Notes: generated from the letters alone by a model not told the origin. A DNA stretch of 64,000 bases from an uncultured Bacillota bacterium (GCA_905200905.1 CAJKMA010000003.1:19241-83240); one strand, 5' to 3'. Positions 52,693 through 61,007 are shown, counted from the first letter of the stretch. A program made the numbers and translations.

Positions 52693-54036
52693 ATGATTGA
52701 GAAAATATTAATTGCCAATCGAGGGGAGATTGCAGTGCGGATTATTCGCGCGTGCAGAGAAATGGGCATTGAAACCGTAGCGGTTTATTCAGAGGCAGAT
52801 AAAGAAGCATTGCATACACAGCTTGCAGATGAGGCGGTATGTATTGGTCCGGCTGCTTCTTCGGAGAGTTATCTGAGTATGGAACGGATTTTAAGTGCAG
52901 CTATCGTTACAGGAGCAGATGCCATTCATCCTGGTTTTGGATTTTTATCAGAAAACAGCAAATTTGCACAGCTTTGTAAAACCTGCGGATTAACTTTTAT
53001 TGGTCCGTCTCCAGAGGTGATTGAACGGTTGGGAAATAAATCCATTGCCAAGAAAACCATGGAAGAAGCAGGAGTTCCTGTGATTCCCGGAAACAGCGCA
53101 AGTGTGTATACCGTAGAAGAGGGTTTAGAACATGCCCAGGAAGCAGGATATCCGGTAATGATTAAGGCGGCCCTTGGTGGAGGCGGAAAAGGAATGCGTA
53201 CTGCATTTTCTAAAGAGGAATTTGAGAACAGCTTTCACATGGCACAGACAGAGGCCAGAAATGCCTTTGGGGATGATGCGATGTATGTGGAGCATTTTGT
53301 AGAGCGACCAAGACATATTGAATTTCAAATTTTAGCGGACAATTATGGGAATGTGGTGCATTTAGGGGAACGTGACTGCTCTATTCAGAGAAATCATCAG
53401 AAGCTCATAGAGGAGTCTCCATCACCAGCTTTAAGTCCAAAACTTCGTCAAAAAATGGGAGAAGCAGCCGTAAAAGCAGCCAAAGCCGCAGGATATACCA
53501 ATGCAGGAACCATTGAATTTCTTCTGGAACAAAATGGAGCTTTTTATTTCATGGAAATGAATACCAGAATCCAGGTGGAACATCCAGTGACTGAGTGGGT
53601 CACAGGCCTGGACTTAGTAAAAGAACAGATTCGTATTGCAGCAGGGGAGAAGCTGCAGGTGAGTCAGGATGAAATTGTTTTAAAAGGTCATGCCATTGAG
53701 TGCAGAATTAATGCAGAGGATCCAAAACATAACTTCCGTCCTTCTCCTGGAACCATTACGGATTTATATCTGCCGGGAGGAAAAGGTGTCCGCGTGGACA
53801 CTGCTATTTACAGTGGTTATGAAATTCCTCCTTATTATGATTCCATGTTGGCAAAACTCATTGTCCATGGAGAGAATCGGCAGGAGGCAATTTTAAAAAT
53901 GCGCAGCGCCCTTGGGGAAGTGATTATTGAAGGCATTCAGACGAATGTGGATTATCAGTATGAAATTTTGCATCATCCCAATTTTGTAGATGGAATGATC
54001 GATATTGAATTTATCAATCAAATGGAAAGTCAGTAA
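52693..54036 (+). CDS. accC: Biotin carboxylase subunit of acetyl-CoA carboxylase
   Basis: This is a 447-aa ATP-grasp enzyme that carboxylates the biotin on AccB. Visible are KILIANRGEIAVRIIRACRE, the glycine-rich ATP loop KAALGGGGKGMR and FMEMNTRIQVEHPVTE with the catalytic Arg/Glu. The length is standard. It lies 12 nt before the carboxyltransferase gene. Confidence 0.95.
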   Translation: MIEKILIANRGEIAVRIIRACREMGIETVAVYSEADKEALHTQLADEAVCIGPAASSESYLSMERILSAAIVTGADAIHPGFGFLSENSKFAQLCKTCGLTFIGPSPEVIERLGNKSIAKKTMEEAGVPVIPGNSASVYTVEEGLEHAQEAGYPVMIKAALGGGGKGMRTAFSKEEFENSFHMAQTEARNAFGDDAMYVEHFVERPRHIEFQILADNYGNVVHLGERDCSIQRNHQKLIEESPSPALSPKLRQKMGEAAVKAAKAAGYTNAGTIEFLLEQNGAFYFMEMNTRIQVEHPVTEWVTGLDLVKEQIRIAAGEKLQVSQDEIVLKGHAIECRINAEDPKHNFRPSPGTITDLYLPGGKGVRVDTAIYSGYEIPPYYDSMLAKLIVHGENRQEAILKMRSALGEVIIEGIQTNVDYQYEILHHPNFVDGMIDIEFINQMESQ

Positions 54037-54048
54037 GAGGAACAATAC

Positions 54049-55743
54049 ATGAAGCTGCAGAATATGTTTAAAAAAATCAGAAAAACAGGCAGTTCCAACA
54101 AGGAAAACAGGCCCGAGGTCCCACAGGGACTTTTGAAAAAATGTAACAAATGTCAGGCTGCTATTTTCACAGAAGATGTAAAAAGAGCAGGATATATCTG
54201 TCCAAAATGTCATGGATATTTTCGAGTTCATGCCAGGGAGAGAATCCGTATGGTTGCTGATGAGAATACCTTTGAGGAATGGGATGCCAGAATGGAATTT
54301 GTCAATCCTCTGCAGTTTAAAGGGTATGAAGGAAAGGTAAAAAGCCTCCAGGAAAAGACAGGGCTTGATGAAGCTGTGGTTACAGGAAAAGCAAGAATTG
54401 GCGGTCATGAGACAATGCTTGCTGTTTGTGACGGAAGATTTCTCATGGCAAGTATGGGACAGATTGTAGGGGAGAAAATTACTAGGGCTGTGGAACGTGC
54501 GACCAAAGAGAAATTGCCAGTGATTATTTTTGCCTGCTCTGGGGGAGCCAGAATGCAGGAGGGCATGGTGTCCCTCATGCAGATGGCAAAAACAGCTGCG
54601 GCATTGAAGCGTCACAGTGAAGCAGGACTTCTCTATGTGTCAGTGCTTACGGACCCAACTACAGGCGGGGTTACCGCTAGCTTTGCCATGCTTGGAGATG
54701 TGATTTTGGCAGAACCACAGGCGCTTATAGGCTTTGCGGGGCCAAGAGTGATTGAACAGACCATAGGAGAAAAGTTGCCAAAAGGATTTCAGAGATCAGA
54801 ATTTTTGTTAGAACATGGTTTTCTGGACCGAATTGTAGAACGTCACGAAATGCGCCAGGTCTTGTGTGAGATTTTGAGACTTCATGAAGCAGGACAGCAG
54901 GATTTCTCTGAAGAAGTGCAGCAGAAGTCAGAACTGTCAGGGGAAACTACACAGAAATCAGAAAAAACAGCCTGGGAGCGAGTGCAGATTTCCAGGGAAA
55001 AGGACCGTCCTGTGGGACAGGATTATATTGAACAGTTATTTCCAGATTTTCTGGAATTTCATGGAGACCGGTATTTTGGTGATGATCCGGCCATTATAGG
55101 AGGAATTGCCTCTTTTCAAGGGAAGAAAGTAACAGTTCTTGCCCAGGCAAAAGGAAAGAGTACAAAGGAAAATGTGGAGCGAAACTTTGGTATGCCTTCC
55201 CCAGAAGGATATCGCAAAGCTTTACGGCTTATGAAACAGGCAGAAAAGTTTGGCCGGCCTGTTTTGTGCTTTGTAGATACCCCTGGAGCGTTTTGCGGCT
55301 TAGAAGCAGAGGAGCGTGGGCAGGGGGAGGCTATTGCTCGCTGCCTGTTTGAAATGTCGGATTTGAAGGTACCAGTGCTCTCTCTGGTAATTGGAGAAGG
55401 GGGAAGCGGAGGTGCTCTTGCCATGGCGGTGGCCAATGAGGTGTGGATGATGGAAAATGCTGTTTACAGCGTACTATCACCAGAAGGATTTGCCAGTATT
55501 TTGTGGAAAGATAGCACAAGAGCAAAAGAGGCAGCAGAGGTCATGAAGCTTACTGCCACTGATTTGCAGAAATTAGGAATGATTGAAAAAGTGATTCCAG
55601 AACCAGAGGCTTATACAGTGGAAACTATGGAGCCTGTAACCAGAAGGTTGTCTGAGGAATTCTACCGCTGGCTTGGACAGTGGGAAGCCATTTCGCCAGA
55701 AGAACTTGCGAACCAGCGTTATGAGCGTTTCAGAAAAATGTAG
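54049..55743 (+). CDS. Fused acetyl-CoA carboxyltransferase (AccD-AccA in one chain)
   Basis: This 564-aa protein joins the beta and alpha subunits of the carboxyltransferase, which makes malonyl-CoA. The first 285 residues are AccD-like, with a zinc ribbon (CNKCQ and CPKCH near residues 25-55) and ACSGGARMQEGMVSLMQM. A polar linker of about 30 residues (EEVQQKSELSGETTQ) follows. The rest is AccA-like: FLEFHGDRYFGDDPAIIGG, VDTPGAFCGLEAEERGQGEA and VIGEGGSGGALAM. No stop or frameshift separates them. The AccA part lacks most of the usual N-terminal coiled region. It is the last core gene of the operon. Confidence 0.92.
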   Translation: MKLQNMFKKIRKTGSSNKENRPEVPQGLLKKCNKCQAAIFTEDVKRAGYICPKCHGYFRVHARERIRMVADENTFEEWDARMEFVNPLQFKGYEGKVKSLQEKTGLDEAVVTGKARIGGHETMLAVCDGRFLMASMGQIVGEKITRAVERATKEKLPVIIFACSGGARMQEGMVSLMQMAKTAAALKRHSEAGLLYVSVLTDPTTGGVTASFAMLGDVILAEPQALIGFAGPRVIEQTIGEKLPKGFQRSEFLLEHGFLDRIVERHEMRQVLCEILRLHEAGQQDFSEEVQQKSELSGETTQKSEKTAWERVQISREKDRPVGQDYIEQLFPDFLEFHGDRYFGDDPAIIGGIASFQGKKVTVLAQAKGKSTKENVERNFGMPSPEGYRKALRLMKQAEKFGRPVLCFVDTPGAFCGLEAEERGQGEAIARCLFEMSDLKVPVLSLVIGEGGSGGALAMAVANEVWMMENAVYSVLSPEGFASILWKDSTRAKEAAEVMKLTATDLQKLGMIEKVIPEPEAYTVETMEPVTRRLSEEFYRWLGQWEAISPEELANQRYERFRKM

Positions 55744-55778
55744 GCAGGATATGAGAATACCTGCAGAAAGAAGAAAGC

Positions 55779-56843
55779 ATGAAAAATTTAAGAATAGGAA
55801 ATAAGATTACCTCTGTGCCGTTGATTCAAGGGGGCATGGGTGTAGGTATCAGTCTGGGAAGGCTTGCCGGAAGTGTGGCAAAGGCAGGGGGCATTGGGGT
55901 TATCTCCACTGCTCAGATTGGTTATCAGGAGCCGGATTTTCATGAGAACACAGAACAGGCAAACCTTCGGGCAATAGAAAAAGAAATGCAAAGAGCCCGA
56001 GAAATTTCCAAGGATGGTATTATAGGTTACAACATTATGACTGCTCTTAGAGAGCAGGAAGCACATGTGAGGGCAGCAGTAAAAGCAGGGGCAGATATTA
56101 TTTTTTCGGGAGCTGGAATTCCAGCTAAATTGCCGGAGTATGTGGAGGGCAGCAACACGAAAATAGCTCCGATTGTGTCTACTGCGCGCTCTGCCCAGGT
56201 TGTGTTGAAATATTGGGATCGGAAATATCACAGAACCGCAGATATGGTGGTGGTAGAAGGGCCTTTGGCAGGAGGCCATTTAGGATTTTCTAAAGAAGAA
56301 CTGGAGACATGGAAATCAGGTACTTATGAGGAAGAATTTCGAGGCATTCGCAAGGTTTTGAGAACCTTTGAAGAAAAATATCACTGCCAGATTCCTCTTG
56401 TGGCAGCAGGTGGTATCTGGGATGCAGCAAGGGTAGCAGAAATGGAAAAGCTGGGTGCAGATGCTGTACAGGTAGCAACTAGATTTATCCCAACACAAGA
56501 GTGTGATGCAGATATCCGTTATAAGGAAGCCTTTCTTCAGGCAAAGGAGGAGGATATCAGTATTGTGAAAAGTCCGGTAGGAATGCCGGGAAGAGCCATT
56601 TTGAATCCTTTTATGAAACGGGTTATGAGCGGGGAGAAGATTCCCCACAGTCCCTGTCATCGCTGTCTGGAAGGATGTCATCCAGGCGAAATACCATATT
56701 GCATCACAGACAGTCTCATTGCTGCAGCCAGAGGAGATGTGGACCATGGATTGCTGTTTTGCGGTGCCTATGGATGGAAAGCAGAAAAAATAGAAACAGT
56801 GGAGGAAGTGATAGCCTCGTTGTTTCCTAACAATGGAAAATAG
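55779..56843 (+). CDS. Nitronate monooxygenase / FabK-like FMN protein
   Basis: A 354-aa TIM-barrel flavoprotein related to FabK and nitronate monooxygenases. It has PLIQGGMGVGISLGRLAGSVAKAGG, VVVEGPLAGGHLGFSKEEL, LVAAGGIWDAARVAEM and GADAVQVATRFIPTQEC. The C-terminus has a Cys cluster, CHRCLEGCHPGEIPYC, not found in the fabK at 47948. It closes the fab operon before the terminator. It may be a second enoyl reductase or a detoxifying oxidase; sequence alone does not decide. Confidence 0.8.
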   Translation: MKNLRIGNKITSVPLIQGGMGVGISLGRLAGSVAKAGGIGVISTAQIGYQEPDFHENTEQANLRAIEKEMQRAREISKDGIIGYNIMTALREQEAHVRAAVKAGADIIFSGAGIPAKLPEYVEGSNTKIAPIVSTARSAQVVLKYWDRKYHRTADMVVVEGPLAGGHLGFSKEELETWKSGTYEEEFRGIRKVLRTFEEKYHCQIPLVAAGGIWDAARVAEMEKLGADAVQVATRFIPTQECDADIRYKEAFLQAKEEDISIVKSPVGMPGRAILNPFMKRVMSGEKIPHSPCHRCLEGCHPGEIPYCITDSLIAAARGDVDHGLLFCGAYGWKAEKIETVEEVIASLFPNNGK

Positions 56844-56852
56844 AAGATAGAG

Positions 56853-56896
56853 AAAGAGGACTGTTACACGTTTGGGTGTGGATAGTCCTCTTTTTT
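56853..56896 (+). terminator. Terminator of the fab-acc operon
   Basis: A 10-bp perfect stem, AAAGAGGACT and AGTCCTCTTT, has a further ACAC/GTGT pairing inside the loop and a T-run behind. Confidence 0.88.
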
Positions 56897-56929
56897 GCTT
56901 AATGGTGTTGGACAGATGTTATCCTGTGA

Positions 56930-57120
56930 AGGGATTGGGCAAAAGGCTGCAATTTTTTCCTTTTTTGCCCACAGTATGTAGTAAAAACTTGAGTATTTCT
57001 TTCATAATGCCCGCCATTTTGGCAAATTTGAGGCTTTTTTGGGCAATCCAAGTATCAATGAATGATTTTTTGCCCACAGTGTGGGGCAAAAATTTGTAAA
57101 TTTCCTCAGTCTTGCCCATT
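56930..57120. repeat. Non-coding stretch with repeated TTGCCC/GGGCAA units
   Basis: Six TTGCCC or GGGCAA words occur in about 180 bp, at 56937, 56965, 57041, 57070, 57084 and 57112. Two direct copies of a unit of about 31 bp, starting TTTTTTGCCCACAGT (56961 and 57066), differ at about five positions. The second copy is also an almost perfect inverted repeat (TTTTTGCCCAC / GTGGGGCAAAAA). Short ORFs on both strands reflect the repeats and are not believed. The rest of the 56897-57221 gap shows nothing else. Confidence 0.6.
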
Positions 57121-57221
57121 CTTATGGAAAATGAAATGAAAAGGGAGGAAAAGAGGTATTCAAGTGACTTTCGAGAAATTTTTCTTTCATAAATCTTTAG
57201 AAAATCTTTTGTATAATATTA

Positions 57222-57271
57222 TTGACAATACTATATTATATGACGTATAGTATTAAATATAAAATAGTATT
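57222..57271 (+). promoter_or_regulatory. padR operon promoter with dyad operator
   Basis: A perfect TTGACA (57222-57227) and TATAGT (57246-57251) are 18 bp apart. AATACTAT-N12-ATAGTATT (57227-57254) spans from the -35 to the -10, and ATAGTATT recurs at 57264-57271. This fits autorepression by the PadR protein encoded next. Confidence 0.65.
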
Positions 57272-57315
57272 GTGTGAGAAACAACATGACAGCTATTATG
57301 AAATGAGGTGACAAG

Positions 57316-57639
57316 ATGGTTTTTAATACAGGAGCAGCACTGCTGGATGCTATTGTGCTGGCGGTTGTATCCAAGGAGAGTGAAGGTACCTATGGATACA
57401 AGATTACCCAGGATGTCCGGCAGGCTCTGGAGGTTTCAGAATCTACCTTGTATCCCGTATTGCGGAGACTTCAAAAAGACGAATGTTTGGAAACTTATGA
57501 TAAGGAATATGGAGGGAGAAACCGCAGATATTATAAGGTAACAGAAAAAGGTATGGTGCAGTTGAATCTGTATCGGGCTGAATGGAGAAGCTATTCAACG
57601 AAAATCAGTAAATTGTTCGAGGGAGGTAGGATAGAATGA
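57316..57639 (+). CDS. PadR-family transcriptional regulator
   Basis: This is a 107-aa winged-helix regulator of the short PadR class. It has LLDAIVLAVVSKESEGTYGYKI, SESTLYPVLRRLQKDECLE and RNRRYYKVTEKG. The start has GAGGTGA before ATG 57316. It overlaps the DUF1700 gene by 4 nt. PadR proteins with DUF1700/DUF4097 partners usually sense cell-envelope or antibiotic stress. The dyad in its promoter suggests self-control. Confidence 0.92.
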   Translation: MVFNTGAALLDAIVLAVVSKESEGTYGYKITQDVRQALEVSESTLYPVLRRLQKDECLETYDKEYGGRNRRYYKVTEKGMVQLNLYRAEWRSYSTKISKLFEGGRIE

Positions 57640-58409
57640 ACAAAACAGAGTTTTTAGAACAACTGGAGCGACTGTTAGGAGATATTTCTGAACAGGAGAG
57701 GGAAGAAGCTCTGGATTTTTATAGAAGTTATTTTGAAGATGCAGGAGAAGAAAATGAGGCTCAAGTGATTCAGGAGTTGGGAAGCCCGGGAAAGGTTGCT
57801 GCTATTATTAAGGCAGATCTGGGAGAGAGCAGGGAAGAAAACAGGCAAGAGCATGGAGAATATACGGAATCTGGCTATCAGGATGAACGTTTCAGGGAAG
57901 AGCATATGCCGGAAAAGAGGGAGAGCAGTTCTTATGGAAACACAGAAGAAAACAGGGCATCATTCGGAAAAACAGAAAATCAGGGAACATACCGGAATTA
58001 CCGCTATACAGGACAGGAACATAGACGTCCCCAAAGTGGTATTTCCTGGCCTCTGATTCTTGTTATCGGTATCATAGGAATTCTGGCGATTCCGGTTCTG
58101 TTTGGAGTGGGTGGCGGAGCCTTTGGGTTGTTAATGGGGCTGTTTTTTGGAATACTGGGTATTGTCCTGGGCTTGTTCTTTGGAGGAATTGGCTGTCTTA
58201 TAGGAGGAGTTGCAGGAATTGTGCGGACTTTCCTTTATCAGTTGCCGCATCCGGCTACCGCTATGGTAACAGCAGGGGTGAGCCTCATTGTCCTGGCGAT
58301 TGGGATTGTATGTATTATGGCTTTTATCTGGCTGATATTGAAAGCATTTCCGTCAGTATTTCGCTGGAGTGTTGATTTGATTCAGAGGCTTTTCCATAGA
58401 GGAAATTAA
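57636..58409 (+). CDS. DUF1700 (HAAS-domain) membrane protein
   Basis: A 257-aa protein. The N-terminal HAAS domain (NKTEFLEQLERLLGDISEQEREEALDFYRSYFED, residues 2-60) is followed by a charged Glu/Arg/Tyr-rich linker. The C-terminal half has three glycine-rich helices (LILVIGIIGILAIPVLFGV, MGLFFGILGIVLGLFFGGIG, VSLIVLAIGIVCIMAFIWLIL). HAAS domains are thought to bind PadR-type partners or act in signalling. The function is otherwise unknown. It is coupled to padR by ATGA. Confidence 0.88.
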   Translation: MNKTEFLEQLERLLGDISEQEREEALDFYRSYFEDAGEENEAQVIQELGSPGKVAAIIKADLGESREENRQEHGEYTESGYQDERFREEHMPEKRESSSYGNTEENRASFGKTENQGTYRNYRYTGQEHRRPQSGISWPLILVIGIIGILAIPVLFGVGGGAFGLLMGLFFGILGIVLGLFFGGIGCLIGGVAGIVRTFLYQLPHPATAMVTAGVSLIVLAIGIVCIMAFIWLILKAFPSVFRWSVDLIQRLFHRGN

Positions 58410-58422
58410 GGAGGTGTGGTTT

Positions 58423-59301
58423 ATGAAAAAATTTACGAAAGTTTTCTTGTTCACAGCATTGGGGCTGGCAGTGACAGGAACTGTTTTGATAGGTGCAGGT
58501 ATAGCATCAGGGGCTTCTTTGAATGACTTTCATGAAAATGCTGCAAAAAGCGGGAATGGCTTTTTCAGGCTGCGTTGGTTGGAACGCCTGGATGACCGTC
58601 TGGAACATTTTGGAGAACGGATGGAGTATCACATGGAGCGATGGGCAGATGACGACTGGGAGGAAGAGGATTGGGATCATGATGACTGGAAGGATGATTC
58701 CAGTAGACTGGAAGATGGTCATGTTAGTACCCAGGCATTTTCGGCATCCCAAGTGGAACTGATGACAGTGGAAACCTATGGAGGAAAAGTAGAGATTAAG
58801 AAGATCACAGGAGATGAGATTCAGATTTCTAACCTTACTGCCATGGATACCATTCAGTTTGAGGCGGAGGACAGGGAATTATATGTTTACCGTCAGGAGG
58901 TTGATGAGAACCAGAAACCCTTAGTGATTGAAGTCCCTGAAAATAAGCGGTTTCAGGAATTGGATTTACAGTCCATTGCTTCCAATATCATGGTTGAGGG
59001 GAAAATCCAGGCCGAAGAAACCACGTTGTATACAGAAGCCGGAAATCTGGAAGTGGAGCTTTTGGACAGTAAAGAGACAGATATGGAATGTTATGCCGGA
59101 AATCTGGAAGTAAGGCATACAGGGAAACTGGATGATTACGAGTTAGAATTAGAATCAGATGCTTGTAAAATAGAACTGGACGGTAAATCCTACAGTGGAT
59201 TTCAAGAGGGTATTTTTGGAACCATGGATAGCACAAGGACTATAGATGTAGAAGCAAATGCCGGAAATCTGGAAATTTCATTTGAAGGGAAACAAGAATA
59301 G
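58423..59301 (+). CDS. DUF4097 domain exported protein
   Basis: A 292-aa protein with an N-terminal helix (VFLFTALGLAVTGTVLIGAGI) and an acidic Asp/Glu/Trp-rich stretch at about 60-100. A repetitive beta-helix-like DUF4097 domain follows, with recurring GNLEVEL, GNLEVRH and GNLEISF strands. I chose ATG 58423 because AAGGAGGTG lies 6 nt before it; the GTG at 58414 has no such site. Such proteins accompany PadR and PspC in envelope-stress operons. The precise role is unknown. Confidence 0.85.
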   Translation: MKKFTKVFLFTALGLAVTGTVLIGAGIASGASLNDFHENAAKSGNGFFRLRWLERLDDRLEHFGERMEYHMERWADDDWEEEDWDHDDWKDDSSRLEDGHVSTQAFSASQVELMTVETYGGKVEIKKITGDEIQISNLTAMDTIQFEAEDRELYVYRQEVDENQKPLVIEVPENKRFQELDLQSIASNIMVEGKIQAEETTLYTEAGNLEVELLDSKETDMECYAGNLEVRHTGKLDDYELELESDACKIELDGKSYSGFQEGIFGTMDSTRTIDVEANAGNLEISFEGKQE

Positions 59302-59327
59302 AACAAATATAGAAGGGAGACTTAAAT

Positions 59328-59513
59328 ATGTCTGATAAACGTTTATATCGTTCTTCTGTAAATTATATGCTTACAGGAGTATGCGGAGGAATTGCCGAAT
59401 ATTTTAATATTGACCCTACTTTGGTTAGACTGGCTTGGGTGATTTTTACCTGTGCCAGCTTTGGTGCAGGGGTCTTAGCTTATGTTGTAGCATCCATTGT
59501 AATTCCAAAGTAG
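59328..59513 (+). CDS. PspC-domain small membrane protein
   Basis: A 61-aa single PspC domain: KRLYRSSVNYMLTGVCGGIAEYF, then the helix TLVRLAWVIFTCASFGAGVLAYVVASIVIP. PspC relatives sense or counter membrane stress. AGGGAGA lies before the ATG. It is the last gene of the padR operon; the hairpin at 59542-59583 follows. Confidence 0.9.
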   Translation: MSDKRLYRSSVNYMLTGVCGGIAEYFNIDPTLVRLAWVIFTCASFGAGVLAYVVASIVIPK

Positions 59514-59526
59514 TTTTTTGAAAACT

Positions 59527-59555
59527 GTATAAAGTACAAGAAAAAGGCCATACTC
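59527..59555 (+). promoter_or_regulatory. Possible SigG forespore promoter for the spore-protein gene
   Basis: GTATA (59527-59531) and CATACTC (59549-59555) are 17 bp apart. They fit the SigG consensus GHATR / CATNHTA except at the last -10 base. Transcription would start near 59562, inside the loop of the hairpin below. Confidence 0.45.
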
Positions 59556-59583
59556 CTATTTAAGAAAGGAGTGTGGCTTTTTT
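59542..59583 (+). terminator. Terminator of the padR operon that covers the SASP ribosome binding site
   Basis: CCATACTCCT (59548-59557) pairs with AGGAGTGTGG (59568-59577), and the pairing extends outwards with one bulge. The T-run touches the next ATG. The AAAGGAG Shine-Dalgarno of the spore gene lies in the 3' arm, so read-through mRNA could not be translated easily. Confidence 0.75.
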
Positions 59584-59796
59584 ATGTCAAAAAAGAAAGA
59601 AAAAACAATAGATTTTAATAAAATTCCAGAAGAGGAAAAATTAAAATACGAAATCGCAGAGGAATTAGGACTTTTGGATAAAGTGAAAAAAAGTGGATGG
59701 AAAAGTCTTTCTGCTAAGGAGACAGGGAGAATCGGTGGGGTAATGACTAAAAGAAGACGAGAAGAAAAGAAGCAGACAGAAGCATCAGAAGTGTAG
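59584..59796 (+). CDS. Alpha/beta-type small acid-soluble spore protein (SASP-like)
   Basis: A 70-aa basic protein with LKYEIAEELGLLDKVKKSGWKSLSAKETGRIGGVMTKRR. This has both SASP signatures: the germination-protease site region (EIAEELG) and the C-terminal G-x-x-(S/T)-x-K-E-x-G-x-x-GG-x-x block. SASPs coat DNA in dormant spores and feed amino acids to germinating cells. The linker between the two blocks is short, as in divergent clostridial forms. The Shine-Dalgarno AAAGGAG is about 12 nt upstream, inside a terminator hairpin. Confidence 0.85.
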   Translation: MSKKKEKTIDFNKIPEEEKLKYEIAEELGLLDKVKKSGWKSLSAKETGRIGGVMTKRRREEKKQTEASEV

Positions 59797-59897
59797 AAAG
59801 TTTTGTGGGATAAAAGGCTTCCCTAGGATGCCAAGATAGGCTAAAATGGGAAAATAGGAAAAAGAGAGTGATTTGTGAAAAAGGAAGCAAGTTAAAT

Positions 59898-59934
59898 AAT
59901 AAAAAGAGGGGGCATATCAGAACGATATTCCCCC
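59898..59934 (-). terminator. Terminator of the endonuclease/phosphatase-fold gene
   Basis: On the minus strand, GGGGG-A-ATATC pairs with GATAT-G-CCCCC (59908-59934) with one mismatch. TCTTTTTATT follows. Confidence 0.75.
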
Positions 59935-59942
59935 ATTATACA

Positions 59943-61007
59943 TTATTGCAAAAAAGAAACCTCTAATTTCACCGGCTGGTGGTCTGTGTACTGGAAATCC
60001 GTATTGATTACTTCTATCTTGGAGATATCTAAATTATCCGAAACAATAAATCCATCAATCACATACACCTGGGAAGTTTCATAAGAACCAGTATAAGGCT
60101 GGTTCAGAAGCCGGCAGGTGGGATAAGAGTCATCCACTGCATAGGAAAAATGCTCCGGCAGGGCGTCGTCTTCCATAATACCGGGAGCCCAGTTTTCTGT
60201 ATCAATCAGAGGATAAGTATCCATTCCTGGGAAGGTCTGATTAAAGTCTCCTCCTGCGATTACATAATTACCGGCAAGATATTCTTCTTCTTCTAACTTA
60301 TCTGCCAGCATCTTGCTCTGGGCGATTTTTCCCTCTCCACTGTCATAGGCTTCCAGATGGAAATTGATCAGTACCAGTTCCGCATCGGTTCCCTGAACAG
60401 GGATTCTGGTTTCTAGCATACACCGCTTCAGGTTGCAGGTCTTTAATGGCCAGGAGAAAGATTCCGGAAGAGAAATCCTGGAAGAACTGCTGGTGTTTAA
60501 ATCGGTCAGTGTGAGCAGGCCGCTGTGTACCTTCCCAATAGGCGGGAAAGGATAAGGTACAAAATCGCATTTGAAATTGGCTGCAAAAGCACTGTCCATA
60601 TCCAGGCTGTTTTCGTAAAAGTCTTTTTGATTCATATGGTAAGAACGCTTAGAATCAAGATCTACCTCCTGTAGAAAATAAATGTCACCCTCTGCGTCAG
60701 AGAGGATTTTCTGAATCCCCTTGGAGTTGTTCAGTACCTGTTCCTTGCTGTCAGGCTGTACCTGAGTTCCTCCGTCCATGAAAAAATCTTCCGATGCATC
60801 CAGCCCGCTATAGCCGGTATTGTAGGTGATGACACGGAAAGAATCGCTAAGGGAAAGTGTTTTTTCTCCGGAAGGGGTCTCTACGGTTTCTACCGGGTCA
60901 GGCCGGTATTCACGCAGGGTAAACCATCCAAGTACACCCAGAACGAATACGGCCAGAACCAGAAAAACAATTCCCACACCCCTGAGAATTTTCTTTGGCT
61001 TTGCCAT
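59943..61007 (-). CDS. Membrane-anchored endonuclease/exonuclease/phosphatase-family protein
   Basis: A 354-aa protein with an N-terminal helix (GVGIVFLVLAVFVLGVLGWF) and an outside DNase I-like fold. Its landmarks are RVITYNTGYSGLDA, FLQEVDLDSKRS (metal Glu), VLINFHLEAYDSG, IAGGDFNQTFPG (Asp/Asn) and TDHQPVKLEV (Asp-His). The family includes nucleases, phosphodiesterases and sphingomyelinase-like enzymes; the substrate is unknown. I chose ATG 61007 because GGAGG lies 8 nt upstream. The five extra codons upstream cover the Shine-Dalgarno. It stands alone between SASP and valS. Confidence 0.83.
   Translation of the reverse strand: MAKPKKILRGVGIVFLVLAVFVLGVLGWFTLREYRPDPVETVETPSGEKTLSLSDSFRVITYNTGYSGLDASEDFFMDGGTQVQPDSKEQVLNNSKGIQKILSDAEGDIYFLQEVDLDSKRSYHMNQKDFYENSLDMDSAFAANFKCDFVPYPFPPIGKVHSGLLTLTDLNTSSSSRISLPESFSWPLKTCNLKRCMLETRIPVQGTDAELVLINFHLEAYDSGEGKIAQSKMLADKLEEEEYLAGNYVIAGGDFNQTFPGMDTYPLIDTENWAPGIMEDDALPEHFSYAVDDSYPTCRLLNQPYTGSYETSQVYVIDGFIVSDNLDISKIEVINTDFQYTDHQPVKLEVSFLQ

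Noticed and set aside
56872..57119. Open frames on both strands (75 aa plus, 66 aa minus) in the repeat spacer.
   Set aside because: They are generated by the TTGCCC/GGGCAA repeats, have no Shine-Dalgarno site, and show repeated KFLxHTVGKK segments that mirror the DNA repeat. Kept as a repeat, not a gene.
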